Source: an uncultured bacterium
GTDB taxonomy: Bacteria > Cyanobacteriota > Vampirovibrionia > Gastranaerophilales > Gastranaerophilaceae
Assembly: GCA_902797965.1 (NCBI GenBank)
Contig: CADBUY010000010.1
Span: 1 to 57,745, forward strand
Reading direction: 5' to 3'
DNA length: 57,745 bases
Shown: positions 45,038 to 53,780 of the stretch, one piece after another
Layout of the letters: each line of letters begins with the position of its first letter
How positions within the stretch are numbered: the first letter of the stretch is position 1
Made by a program: the position numbers and the translations under genes
The notes under the pieces: generated by a model
Database searches by the model: none
The model's input: only the letters and a program-made list of their open reading frames with translations
What the model was told of the DNA's origin: nothing

Positions 45038-45096
45038 TCACCTACTATATTATAATATGATATCAATAATTATTGTCAAGCAAAATTTATTTTATT

Positions 45097-45253
45097 GAGT
45101 GTGCGGAAAAAGTCGAAAAATGACAATTTTTCGAACTTTTTCAAACACGACCTAAAGAGTGTAAAATGCGTGTCGTGTGCGGGATAGCACACAACCCGCA
45201 TTGAAACCGTTCTATGGAGCTTGCGAGAAAAATTTTAATTTTTCCGCAAGCTC
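45097..45253 (+). mobile_element. 157-bp palindromic MITE-like element, copy 3
   Basis: Same ends and hairpins as the copies at 7992 and 26786. It is flanked by a 4-bp TATT duplication (45093-45096 and 45254-45257). One stem base of the middle hairpin is changed without compensation (GCGTGTC for GCGGGTC), suggesting little selection on its structure. Confidence 0.87.
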
Positions 45254-45325
45254 TATTAGCTTTACAATATAGAAAAGACAGGGGATTGCCCTGCCTTATG
45301 TATTTTATAATATAAGAAAGGAAAA

Positions 45326-46324
45326 TTAATCTCTTCCAAGCTGCCAAGCTATATCAACTAAACCGGCTGCGATTGCTGACCATTTCATTGCTCCGGGGAG
45401 TCTTTTTAAATTAAACTTTTTAGCCAGATTGTGTTCCCAGCCCCAATTTCCAAATCCCAATTTATTAGGTAATACAGCTCTACAAGTCCCATAAATTGTT
45501 GCACCTGCAGCACCGCCAACAACTCCAGCTCCTAATGCTTCACCAACAGCTGCTGTTGCAGTACCTAACATTGCCATATTCTTTTTTGTACCGATATCTT
45601 GTTCACCTGTTCCAAACATCTGATACAATGCCTGTTCACTGGTCAATTGGTTATGATCTTTATTCCCAAACCAATGACTGTTAAATGCATTTTCAAATGA
45701 ATTTTCTCCGTATTTTTCAATGTCATTTTTTAAATCAGGTTTTACACCATTAGAGCTTGCATAACCGCCTGCTATTTCCGAATATAATATACAAATGTAT
45801 TGCTTTATTTTTTCGTCTGTATTTATATTTCCTTCTGTAGTTTTAAAGTATTCACTAAATTTGTTATAAATTTCTTGTTTCAGTTCAAAGAATTTTTGAG
45901 CAGCATAACTTAAATTTTTTTTGCGAATTGCATCGTGAATTTCTCTAATTCCGTGTTGAACATCACCATCTTCTACCGCTTTCATAAAGAATGCCTGATC
46001 ATGAGCAGAAAGATTTGCTACTTCTGCCATTTGTTCTTTTTTATGCATTTGAATTGCGTGTTCAACTTTGCGTTCTTCCATTTTTTCCATATATTCATTA
46101 TATTTTTTGAGTGAATCCATGTATTGGTCCATGTAGCTGCTACCCATACCCATGGCACCCATGCCCATACCATATCCGCCCATCATCATTGGGTTCATCA
46201 TCATTGGGTTCATCATTCCGCTTCCGTAGCTGCCCATCATACCAATCATAGTAGGGTCGTATGTGCCATAAAATCCGGTACCACCTAAACCGTATGTTCC
46301 TAATGCTGATATTCCTTCAGTCAT
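45326..46324 (-). CDS. Met/Gly-rich protein with hydrophobic Gly/Ala segment
   Basis: Not recognised. The 332-residue protein has a Gly/Met/Tyr-rich head (residues 1-62, with NPMMMNPMMMGGYGMGMG), a coiled-coil-like charged segment (about 65-105, KYNEYMEKMEERKVEHAIQM), a helical body (about 110-245), and a hydrophobic Gly/Ala stretch (about 248-280, TATAAVGEALGAGVVGGAAG) that could insert in a membrane. No signal peptide. GGAGG lies upstream of the ATG. Its promoter has an HLR1-like repeat and the ACTTTATATATGTGTAAG box. A repetitive head followed by a helical body and a membrane-active segment would suit a secreted or surface protein, which is an inference. Confidence 0.75.
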   Translation of the reverse strand: MTEGISALGTYGLGGTGFYGTYDPTMIGMMGSYGSGMMNPMMMNPMMMGGYGMGMGAMGMGSSYMDQYMDSLKKYNEYMEKMEERKVEHAIQMHKKEQMAEVANLSAHDQAFFMKAVEDGDVQHGIREIHDAIRKKNLSYAAQKFFELKQEIYNKFSEYFKTTEGNINTDEKIKQYICILYSEIAGGYASSNGVKPDLKNDIEKYGENSFENAFNSHWFGNKDHNQLTSEQALYQMFGTGEQDIGTKKNMAMLGTATAAVGEALGAGVVGGAAGATIYGTCRAVLPNKLGFGNWGWEHNLAKKFNLKRLPGAMKWSAIAAGLVDIAWQLGRD

Positions 46325-46363
46325 AACGACCTCCTACAATAATTTAAACTAACCTAATTTAAC

Positions 46364-46438
46364 CTTACACATATATAAAGTATTTTTATCTGTTAAAATT
46401 GACTTTTTTTATAAATATTCGTAACAAAACTTTACAAT
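46364..46438 (-). promoter_or_regulatory. Composite promoter of the Met/Gly-rich gene
   Basis: In gene orientation ATTGTAAAGTTTTGTTAC (46421-46438; one mismatch to HLR1) is followed after 39 bases by ACTTTATATATGTGTAAG (46364-46381). The region is shared with the divergent lptB gene. Confidence 0.55.
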
Positions 46439-46493
46439 TTATATTAGAATGCTTTTGTAGTATCATAATTTAATAGTAATATGGGGATTTTAA

Positions 46494-47219
46494 ATGAGAA
46501 TAGAGGCTAAGAATTTAATTAAAATATATGGTGACAGAAGTGTCGTTAATGATGTTACTTTTTTTATGGAAAAAGGTGAAGTCGTCTGCCTTTTGGGTCC
46601 TAACGGTGCAGGTAAAACCACTACTTTCTATATGATAGTCGGTCTTATAAAACCGAATAAGGGTACTGTACTTATAGATGATAAAGATGTAACATCTTGG
46701 CCGATGAATTTGAGAGCAAAGGCAGGAATTGGTTATTTGCCGCAGGAAAATTCTATATTCAGAAAACTTACCGTAGAAGAAAACATTCGTCTTGTTTTAG
46801 AGATGAATGATAAATTAACAGTTAATGAAAAACAAGCAAAATTAGAAGAACTTTTAAATGAATTCGGTGTTGAAAAATTAAGAAAATCACCTGCAATTGC
46901 GTTATCAGGCGGAGAAAGAAGACGTGTTGAAATTGCAAGAGCATTGGCTGCAAGTCCTGATTTTATGCTTCTTGATGAACCGTTTGCAGGTATTGATCCT
47001 ATTGCTATTGGTGATATTAAAGATAATATTAAGAAAATTTCAGAAGATAAAGGTATTGGCGTTCTAATTACAGATCACAACCCTAAGGCTACATTATCTA
47101 TTACAGACAGAGCGTATGTAATTTTTGACGGAAAAATTAAGATACAGGGTAAAAGTGAAGATGTAGCTAATGATCCGGTTGCAAAAGAATTTTATCTCGG
47201 AAAGGACTTTAAACTATAA
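46494..47219 (+). CDS. lptB: LPS transport ATP-binding protein LptB
   Basis: LptB powers extraction of lipopolysaccharide from the inner membrane with LptF/G. The 241-residue ABC ATPase has Walker A LLGPNGAGKTTTFYM, the Q-loop in GYLPQENSIFRKLTVEEN (typical of LptB), signature LSGGERRRVEIARALA, Walker B FMLLDEPFAGIDPIAIGDI and the H-loop ITDHN. GGGG upstream of the ATG. The permease gene begins one base after its stop, which supports the assignment. LptA and LptC are not seen here. Confidence 0.95.
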   Translation: MRIEAKNLIKIYGDRSVVNDVTFFMEKGEVVCLLGPNGAGKTTTFYMIVGLIKPNKGTVLIDDKDVTSWPMNLRAKAGIGYLPQENSIFRKLTVEENIRLVLEMNDKLTVNEKQAKLEELLNEFGVEKLRKSPAIALSGGERRRVEIARALAASPDFMLLDEPFAGIDPIAIGDIKDNIKKISEDKGIGVLITDHNPKATLSITDRAYVIFDGKIKIQGKSEDVANDPVAKEFYLGKDFKL

Positions 47220-47220
47220 T

Positions 47221-48348
47221 ATGAAAAAGTTTTTTACCGTATATGACCGATACATTTTTACTCAAGTATTAATGACAACAATAGTTGCAATACTTTTGTT
47301 CACTATTGTATGGATTGCTCCTGAAATGCTTCTTAATACAATTAAAAAGATACTTGAAGGTGTTTATACCGTTAAAACCGGTGTTATGGTGCTTATTTAT
47401 GAACTTCCGAAAATTCTGGGTAAAGCATTTCCTGTAGGGCTTTTATTGGGTTCATTATTTACATTTGATAAATTAAGTAAAGACTCCGAGCTTACAATAT
47501 TCAGAGCCGTTGGCATGTCATTTGCAAGAATTTTAGCTCCGTTATTAGTCTTAAGCCTGATTGTTACATACTTATGTTTTGTAACTTATGATAAATGGAT
47601 ACCATATTCATGTCAAAAATTACAGGAAATAAAAGGCGGGCAGATGTTGACTCAGTACATTTATACATCAAAAGATAAGGGTAAGCACCCATCTCAGGCA
47701 GTAATTGTATCACGCTTTTACAATCAAATTATGAGTGATGTTATTGTTATGAATTTTTCAAAAGAAGTTTTTGATGATTTACATGCTGTTTCTAATATTC
47801 TTGTAGGAGCTCAGGGAAAGTATGTTGCGGATTGTGGAAATGGTGAAGCCTGCTGGGAATTATCTGATGTAACATCTTATGATATTAATGACCAAGGTAT
47901 TTTTCACGAAATAAATAAAAAAGAAAAAGTTCAAATTCTAAACGGTCATGAGGCAGAAGACGCTTATACAATTATGATTAATTCAACTAAGCGTGACAGA
48001 GATATTAATAATAAAGATTTGTGGCACTATATTTCTTTGTTAAAAAGAGAAAATTTAGATGAAGATTATAGATTAATGTTAAATAAGTACTTTCAGCGCT
48101 TTTTCCATCCTTTTGTGTGCGTTTTGCTCGCAATTATGGGGTGCTTGTTAGGTTTTAGCAAGCCGAGAGAGCAAAGATTAATTGGTTTTACAATTGCGAT
48201 AGGTTGTATATTTATTTATTACATCACTTTGCCATTTTTTGATTTGCTTGCTGAAAAAGGCGTATTAAATCCTTTTTTAACAGCTGCTTTGCCGCCATTA
48301 GCATTTTTGCTCGCCATTATTATGTTTTACAAGTCTAAGGATTTATAA
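47221..48348 (+). CDS. LptF/LptG-family permease (YjgP/YjgQ)
   Basis: This is the transmembrane partner of LptB. The 375-residue product has three N-terminal transmembrane helices (for example VLMTTIVAILLFTIVWIAPEML), the early coupling region PKILGKAFPVGLLLGSLFTFDKLSKDSELTIFRAVGMSF, a periplasmic jellyroll-like part (about 145-270), and three C-terminal helices. The ATG at 47221 is chosen because it directly follows lptB; the longer frame overlaps lptB. Only one such gene is present, so the transporter may use a homodimer or have another gene elsewhere. The glycosidase gene follows after two bases. Confidence 0.9.
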   Translation: MKKFFTVYDRYIFTQVLMTTIVAILLFTIVWIAPEMLLNTIKKILEGVYTVKTGVMVLIYELPKILGKAFPVGLLLGSLFTFDKLSKDSELTIFRAVGMSFARILAPLLVLSLIVTYLCFVTYDKWIPYSCQKLQEIKGGQMLTQYIYTSKDKGKHPSQAVIVSRFYNQIMSDVIVMNFSKEVFDDLHAVSNILVGAQGKYVADCGNGEACWELSDVTSYDINDQGIFHEINKKEKVQILNGHEAEDAYTIMINSTKRDRDINNKDLWHYISLLKRENLDEDYRLMLNKYFQRFFHPFVCVLLAIMGCLLGFSKPREQRLIGFTIAIGCIFIYYITLPFFDLLAEKGVLNPFLTAALPPLAFLLAIIMFYKSKDL

Positions 48349-48350
48349 TT

Positions 48351-49178
48351 ATGAAAAAAATTTATTTGTTATTATTATCAATTGTAGTTATTATCTGTGG
48401 AATGTCTGTTGTTAAGGCATCTTATATTGATATGACTTATGATGATGGTATTTATCATTTTGTATTGTCCGGTGATAAAATAAAAAAACAAATTAAATTT
48501 GTATCGTCACCAAGTCTAATTACTAATAAAGAAGCGCATAATAAAGCGGGCTCTCTTTTGACTATTAATACAGGTTTTTTTGATCCTAAAAATCAAAAAA
48601 CTATTTCATATATTGTAACTGATTCGCAAATAGCAGAAGATCCTATTTTTAATGATAATTTAATGTCAAATCCGGTTTTAAGACAAAATCTGCAAAAAAT
48701 TCTTAATAGAACAGAATTTAGAATTCTTGATTGTGACAGTAAACTAAAATATGAAATTGCTCAGCATAATTCAAATATTGATTTTATGTGTTCTGTTGTT
48801 ACTTCTGCTCAGGGTGGTCCGCAATTGCTTCCAATGCTGAGATTAGAAGAAGAGTTTTTCATTGTAAAAGATGAAGATGGGAATGTTATAAGAGAATCAG
48901 CATCAGTTTTACATAAGACAGCGAGGACGTTAATCGGCATAAAAAATCGTGAAAAAGGTGTTCAAGAGGCTCACATTTTTATTGTTACCAATGAACATCC
49001 AATGGATATCTATGAAGCTAGAGATTTATGTTTAAAGTATGGTTTAGATTCTGCAATGGCATTTGATGGCGGCAGCTCTACTTCTTTGAATTATAAAAAG
49101 ATAAATGTTACATCAACCCAAACATCAGGTGATACAGGCAGAGCATTAAAATCATTTATGATTGTTCAACCTAAATAA
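48351..49178 (+). CDS. Exported phosphodiester glycosidase (NAGPA family)
   Basis: The 275-residue protein has a signal peptide (MKKIYLLLLSIVVIICGMSVVKA) and NAGPA/DUF2233 family motifs: LLTINTGFFDPKN (about residue 67), SAQGGPQLLP, KTARTLIGIKN, and AMAFDGGSSTSLNY near the C-terminus. The family includes the mammalian uncovering enzyme and bacterial exopolysaccharide-related proteins. The location after lptB and lptF/G suggests a role in periplasmic or surface glycan processing, which is an inference. It begins two bases after the permease stop. Confidence 0.88.
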   Translation: MKKIYLLLLSIVVIICGMSVVKASYIDMTYDDGIYHFVLSGDKIKKQIKFVSSPSLITNKEAHNKAGSLLTINTGFFDPKNQKTISYIVTDSQIAEDPIFNDNLMSNPVLRQNLQKILNRTEFRILDCDSKLKYEIAQHNSNIDFMCSVVTSAQGGPQLLPMLRLEEEFFIVKDEDGNVIRESASVLHKTARTLIGIKNREKGVQEAHIFIVTNEHPMDIYEARDLCLKYGLDSAMAFDGGSSTSLNYKKINVTSTQTSGDTGRALKSFMIVQPK

Positions 49179-49223
49179 TAATTTTAATATATCTTAATAA
49201 AATAGCAAAAATTCTGGTTTTAT

Positions 49224-49242
49224 ATACTTAATATATATATAC
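49224..49242 (+). promoter_or_regulatory. ACTTTATATATATAAG-like box of the zincin gene
   Basis: ATACTTAATATATATATAC ends 21 bases before the ATG. It resembles the box of the five composite promoters but with one substitution and no HLR1-like repeat at the expected distance. Confidence 0.4.
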
Positions 49243-49263
49243 TAAATATTTGTTGAGGTGTTT

Positions 49264-50841
49264 ATGGAATTTAAATTCAAAAATTTAAATAATGTAATTC
49301 AAAAGTTGAACTTAGCTGTTGGGCAGAAGTTTAATAATCAAAATTTTTCTAATCAATATCTAAATACTATTTTCAATGTTGTAGATTCAAATAAAGATGG
49401 TGTATTGCAAGAAAACGAGTACATTCAGCTTGATAAATTGTTAGAATATGCTGATTCTATTGAATCAAAAGATAAGGTGCTTTCAGATAAAGAGTTAAGT
49501 ACTTTAGTAGGAAAGATTAAAAATAATAATATTAATTATTCTGATTTTAAGCTTGAAACTATGACTAAGGTTAATCCTGCTGAATATAAACTTAACAGTT
49601 TAAAAAGAAGATACCCAGAAACAATATATAATTATAAAGTTAAGGAATTCCGCGGTAAACTTGATGAGTTAGAAATAACTTATAAGAAAACAAATAAGCC
49701 GATATTGCATGTTTATTATGACAGTAAAGGTTTCTATGTTACGGAGTATAAAAATAACGGAAAAGAAGGAAATTTTTATAATTATTCTGCAGATGGTGTT
49801 TTAAACTTCTATGATGATAATTATAATAATCAAGGAAGAAAATACCCAATAATTGAATTACTATATAAAGATATAACTTCAAAGAACAAATTCGGACTTC
49901 CTACTACCGGAAAAAATATTGCTAAACATATCTCATACATTGATAAAAATAATATTATTACTCTAACAGAAGAATATAAATCAAAATATGGCGAGGATTT
50001 AATTGATGCTATAAATGGTGAAATTGGTTTGGATAAAAATGTAAAATATAAACTAATACATCATTTGCAGAGGTGTTATGAAGATTTTTATGGTTATAAA
50101 CGCAGCTTTAAAAACGATAATTCTAAGGTGAAATCTAAGTGGCATAATGGCGATAGTTATTCTGTAGAAAATAGAAATGATGTTTTAACAATAATAAATA
50201 AAAGAACCGGTAAAAAAGTTTTGTTAAATTTAGAAAAACTTGTTAAAAATCTCGATTTACGTGCAAAAGGAGCTGTAAAAGCTCAGGTATCAAAACTTCC
50301 GGGTGAAGTATTAATGGATTTAGCAATAGAAGTTGATTCTTTTAAAACACCTAATTTTTTTGATAAAAAAATTAGGAAAAATACTGCAGCGTATTATATG
50401 CCGGCTACAGATAATATTACTTTGGGAGTCAGTCAGGGTTTTGATATTTCAAGTTCATTAGTGCATGAATTAGGTCATGCTGTAGACTATACAGGTAATA
50501 TGCTATCTCGAAATAAATCTACGTCTGAAAAGTATGCAAAATTTAAAAATGCTTTTGAGGAAGAATTAAAGGCATATATTTCTCAAGGTGGTGTTGTGTA
50601 TGATGACTCTAAAACAAACGATTTCATGGCTAATACATATATCAAAGAAAATGGCGGTGATAATATATCAGTATATGCTACAAATAACAATCATGAATGT
50701 TTTGCAGAATGTTATAAACTTCTAACAACAGGAACTTGCAGATCAGCAAATGTATTAGAAGATTTTTTCCCTAAAACAATAAGAGCTGCTGAAGAAATGC
50801 TTAAATATATCAGAAGCTTAGAGGATTCTGTTCGTCATTAA
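49264..50841 (+). CDS. EF-hand protein with zincin metallopeptidase domain
   Basis: The 525-residue protein has a canonical EF-hand loop near the N-terminus (DSNKDGVLQENE, about residues 44-55) and a C-terminal zincin domain with HELGHAVDY (H401, E402, H405) and a downstream NNHECFAECYK (E482), the arrangement of anthrax-lethal-factor-like gluzincins. The middle (about 100-330) is unassigned. There is no signal peptide. ATG at 49264 with GAGG upstream is chosen; a GTG lies six bases earlier. The upstream box links it to other unknown proteins. An exported or injected peptidase is possible, but nothing in the sequence proves export. Confidence 0.8.
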   Translation: MEFKFKNLNNVIQKLNLAVGQKFNNQNFSNQYLNTIFNVVDSNKDGVLQENEYIQLDKLLEYADSIESKDKVLSDKELSTLVGKIKNNNINYSDFKLETMTKVNPAEYKLNSLKRRYPETIYNYKVKEFRGKLDELEITYKKTNKPILHVYYDSKGFYVTEYKNNGKEGNFYNYSADGVLNFYDDNYNNQGRKYPIIELLYKDITSKNKFGLPTTGKNIAKHISYIDKNNIITLTEEYKSKYGEDLIDAINGEIGLDKNVKYKLIHHLQRCYEDFYGYKRSFKNDNSKVKSKWHNGDSYSVENRNDVLTIINKRTGKKVLLNLEKLVKNLDLRAKGAVKAQVSKLPGEVLMDLAIEVDSFKTPNFFDKKIRKNTAAYYMPATDNITLGVSQGFDISSSLVHELGHAVDYTGNMLSRNKSTSEKYAKFKNAFEEELKAYISQGGVVYDDSKTNDFMANTYIKENGGDNISVYATNNNHECFAECYKLLTTGTCRSANVLEDFFPKTIRAAEEMLKYIRSLEDSVRH

Positions 50842-50845
50842 TGTC

Positions 50846-51607
50846 TTATTTTAAGTATTGCGCAAGCCAAGAAACAATAACGTTTGACAATGATGTATCA
50901 TGTTTTAACAGAAGCATACCGGTTGATTTTGATTGTGCTGAATATTCTGCAAAAGTTGATTGAGCAAATTTTTTAAGATAATTATTTGCATTTATGCTAA
51001 CTCTGTCTGATTTACCGGTAATAGAAAGGATATCAATGTTATCAAGCTCCGCAAGCTTTACCGGCGCATATAACCCTCTGGCTTTTACCAGAGGTGATAT
51101 CATGACTATTGTTTTAGGTTTATACTCAATTTTGTTTGCAACATGTATTGCTGTAACTGCACCTATATCTGAGCCAACTATTGCCCAATTGTTAAAAAAA
51201 GTACGTTTATTTTCATTTTTGATGTAATCAATCATAGTTATTACATCATCAGGATACTTCGCAAATGCACTGTTCTTCATACTATTCCATGACACTCTTA
51301 TTAGTTTTGAATTATATACACTATTCCCATGCCCCCTTAAATCGATTGATAATACAGCATATCCGCTATTAAGTATATCGTCAGGAAGTTTTTCCCACCA
51401 TTCAGATGAGTAACCCAACGAATGGAGTAATACAATAGTGGAAAAATCTGTTTTTTGTTTAATCTTAGGGTATTCTAACTTTGCAGTTATTGTAAATCCG
51501 TCTTTTGTTACTGTTTTGTAATCTTTTGTAACAGTTTTAATATCTGCAGCTATTGAACAGTTTAAAAATACTGCCAAAAATGTTAAAATGATAATGAGCC
51601 TTTTCAT
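50846..51607 (-). CDS. Exported alpha/beta hydrolase
   Basis: The 253-residue protein has a signal peptide (MKRLIIILTFLAVFLNCSIA) and an alpha/beta-hydrolase core: oxyanion region VLLHSLGYSSEWW, strand 4 AVLSIDLRGHGNS, the nucleophile elbow WAIVGSDIGAV, strand 6 IVMISPLVKARGLY and a late Asp in SITGKSDRVS, with a His in LLKHDTS. The elbow reads GSDIG, so Asp (as in dehalogenases) or an off-register Ser would be the nucleophile rather than a standard GXSXG Ser. It converges on the zincin gene with a four-base gap. Substrate unknown. Confidence 0.82.
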   Translation of the reverse strand: MKRLIIILTFLAVFLNCSIAADIKTVTKDYKTVTKDGFTITAKLEYPKIKQKTDFSTIVLLHSLGYSSEWWEKLPDDILNSGYAVLSIDLRGHGNSVYNSKLIRVSWNSMKNSAFAKYPDDVITMIDYIKNENKRTFFNNWAIVGSDIGAVTAIHVANKIEYKPKTIVMISPLVKARGLYAPVKLAELDNIDILSITGKSDRVSINANNYLKKFAQSTFAEYSAQSKSTGMLLLKHDTSLSNVIVSWLAQYLK

Positions 51608-51678
51608 ACACATTCATTATAGCACAAAAAATCCAACTTTACAATTCTTCATAAAAAAGGCAATTGTATATACAAAAT

Positions 51679-51696
51679 ATACTTTATATATATAAG
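51679..51696 (+). promoter_or_regulatory. ACTTTATATATATAAG box of the MgtE_N-like gene
   Basis: ATACTTTATATATATAAG ends 23 bases before the ATG and matches the box at 5619-5634 exactly. Only a single HLR1 half site (TTTACAAT, 51638-51645) is seen upstream. Confidence 0.5.
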
Positions 51697-51719
51697 AGAG
51701 AAAACCCCAGAGGAGATAT

Positions 51720-52634
51720 ATGTCGATAGTAATAGATGCAAATATGACAATGTTCGCAGAGCGGCTGCATATATCATCATCCCGTATGGTTGAAGAATAC
51801 GGGTTGAAAACTATTGATGAAATAATTGAAGCTGAAGCTGCACAGGGTAATACTGCTGCGGTCAGTTATGCACAGGAAATATACAATTCTCCGGAAAAAC
51901 TTATTAAAATCTTTAGACTTGCGGATGTTGAGAATAAATTTGTTCTTATCAAAAATATGGATTCAAGGACAAGAGAAGATATATTACCAATGTTAGAACC
52001 GGAAGATTTAGTTATGGGTTTGTATTTCTTTAATAAAGACTCTTTGCTAAAAATGCTTTCTGAAGTTGACTCTGAAGAATTAGTTAATGTAGTGCTTGAT
52101 GCTCTTCCTTTTCAGGATATTATTAAATTGATTCCGGAAGAAGATCTTGCTGAATTTTTCCAGTCAAAAGATATTGATAAATATGTAATAGAAAATGAAT
52201 TTAAAAATATGCCTCATGAAGTAATGCAAAAATTCATAGAGGGTTTAACAGGTATGGCTTATGGTAAAGTTGATGATCCTGAGGGGATAATAAAAGATAT
52301 TATTAATCTGCCGGAAGACAAATTTAGAAACTTTATGTCGCAGATTGATCCTGATGTTCAAAGACAACTTGTATTCCAGATAACAAAAAAAGACGAAAAA
52401 TATCTGCAAATATTTAGTAATGAAATGTATGTAGAGATGTTGGATAATCAGTTGATGAAAAATGAGATTGTGCCATCAATGATTATGTTACAGAAAGAAT
52501 CATTGGTAAATATGATAACTGTTTTACCTGAAGATTTGATGTCTGTTGTAGCATCCCAAATAGATACGGAAAAATTTGTTAATTACTTAATGCAAGGGCA
52601 TTTAGATCTGCTTAAAGATGCTTGGATGATGTAA
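51720..52634 (+). CDS. MgtE_N/FliG-like helical repeat protein, no channel domain
   Basis: The 304-residue protein is built of short helical repeats of the MgtE_N type (LIKNMDSRTREDILPMLEPEDLVMGLYFF, LLKMLSEVDSEELVNVVLDALPFQDIIKLIPEEDLAEFF, FRNFMSQIDPDVQRQLVFQI). In MgtE this domain senses Mg2+ and is joined to CBS and membrane domains; here neither follows. The fold is also related to FliG. No signal peptide. AGAGGAGA precedes the ATG. The promoter has the ACTTTATATATATAAG box. Its last 23 bases overlap the convergent gene at 52612. Function unknown. Confidence 0.72.
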   Translation: MSIVIDANMTMFAERLHISSSRMVEEYGLKTIDEIIEAEAAQGNTAAVSYAQEIYNSPEKLIKIFRLADVENKFVLIKNMDSRTREDILPMLEPEDLVMGLYFFNKDSLLKMLSEVDSEELVNVVLDALPFQDIIKLIPEEDLAEFFQSKDIDKYVIENEFKNMPHEVMQKFIEGLTGMAYGKVDDPEGIIKDIINLPEDKFRNFMSQIDPDVQRQLVFQITKKDEKYLQIFSNEMYVEMLDNQLMKNEIVPSMIMLQKESLVNMITVLPEDLMSVVASQIDTEKFVNYLMQGHLDLLKDAWMM

Positions 52635-53346
52635 ATACGTGCTTAACGTAATAATTGTCATCATTTTCTAGTATTTGCCTTAAATTATAATATTTGCCGG
52701 ATTTCATTATTATTTCAGCACATTTTTCCCGAATAGTATATTCTTGTTGTGCTGCGCACTGGGTTAGTATTTGCAATAATGTATTTTCATTAATACTGTC
52801 AAAAAAGTAAATTAATGCTTCAAGACACCAATATAGTTTAAATAATTGCTTGTTGATGACATATTTTTTATCTCTGAAAATAAATTTATCAAGTTCTGCG
52901 AGAGCCTCATTTGTGTATTTAATTATAAAAGATGTATATGATTTTTCAAAATTTTTATTACATTTTAGATAACGGGCACTGTTTACAATCAGTCTGCATA
53001 TATTTGCATTTATGTCAATTGTTGCCTTGGCAAATGTTTCACCTGCAATTTCGGAAAAGCATTCTCTTGCTTCTTGACTATGTGATATAAGACTATTTAT
53101 CTTATACGCAACTGCTTCTCTGATTTTTCCATCGCATCCTGTAAGATTGTTTAATAATGCTATTGCATCATCTGAATTTCCGACTTTATCAAATTTAAGT
53201 GCAGCAATCTGTTTTTCTTGAATATTTCCATTTTTAAGCATGTCACATAATTCAGCATGGGAGTGTGTATTTTCACTCAATTTATATGCATTTTCTATAT
53301 TCAAATCATTATCAGGATTATTATTTAATTTTTCAAAGCCATTCAT
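52612..53346 (-). CDS. Helical repeat protein, HEAT-like, of unknown function
   Basis: The 244-residue protein has HEAT/ARM-like helix pairs (EKQIAALKFDKVGNSDDAIALLNNLTG, KIREAVAYKINSLISHSQEAREC, and YTIREKCAEIIMKSGKYYNL). It has several Cys residues, no signal peptide and no catalytic motif. The start MNGFEKLNNNPDNDL has no clear Shine-Dalgarno sequence. It converges with the MgtE_N-like gene with an overlap of 23 bases. It could be a scaffold; no further assignment is possible. Confidence 0.7.
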   Translation of the reverse strand: MNGFEKLNNNPDNDLNIENAYKLSENTHSHAELCDMLKNGNIQEKQIAALKFDKVGNSDDAIALLNNLTGCDGKIREAVAYKINSLISHSQEARECFSEIAGETFAKATIDINANICRLIVNSARYLKCNKNFEKSYTSFIIKYTNEALAELDKFIFRDKKYVINKQLFKLYWCLEALIYFFDSINENTLLQILTQCAAQQEYTIREKCAEIIMKSGKYYNLRQILENDDNYYVKHVFTSSKHL

Positions 53347-53456
53347 ATTACATACAATTTTACCATAATGTCGAATGATTTATAAAAAAAAAATAGGTTT
53401 AATAGATGGTAAATAATTGTGAAAATTATATTAGAATAAATTCTAAAGGAGAGAAC

Positions 53457-53621
53457 ATGGATATACTTAATAAAATTATCAAAATGATATTTGTTTTTGA
53501 AAAAGAACCTCAGAAAGTCGGTCTTTCGCAGTTTAAACCAAAAACAGCTGCTGAACCGGAAGGACCTTCAATCAGACGAAAAGATGTTAAACTTTCTGAT
53601 TTAATGCGCAGGGCAAGCTAA
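53457..53621 (+). CDS. Small basic protein of unknown function
   Basis: The 54-residue product (MDILNKIIKMIFVFEKEPQK...) begins at an ATG with AAAGGAGAG in good position. It has an amphipathic N-terminal helix (residues 1-15) and a basic C-terminus (RRKDVKLSDLMRRAS), with no known motif. It lies 160 bases before rpaB on the same strand and could share its promoter region, but an AT-rich gap separates them. Confidence 0.65.
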   Translation: MDILNKIIKMIFVFEKEPQKVGLSQFKPKTAAEPEGPSIRRKDVKLSDLMRRAS

Positions 53622-53780
53622 TTTTCACCGAATTTTGTTATTATATAAAATATAATCAAAATTTAGCACAATACCCTATTGCAAATTTATTTAAATTCTA
53701 TTAAGATATATGTATTAATATTAAGAAGTTCAAATTTTTGTAAATTTGACAGTTTAGAACTAAATTTAAAGGGTGGTAGA

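Noticed and set aside
44842..45066. Open frame over tRNA-Gln
   Set aside because: It reads through the tRNA and its terminator and has no family or ribosome binding site.
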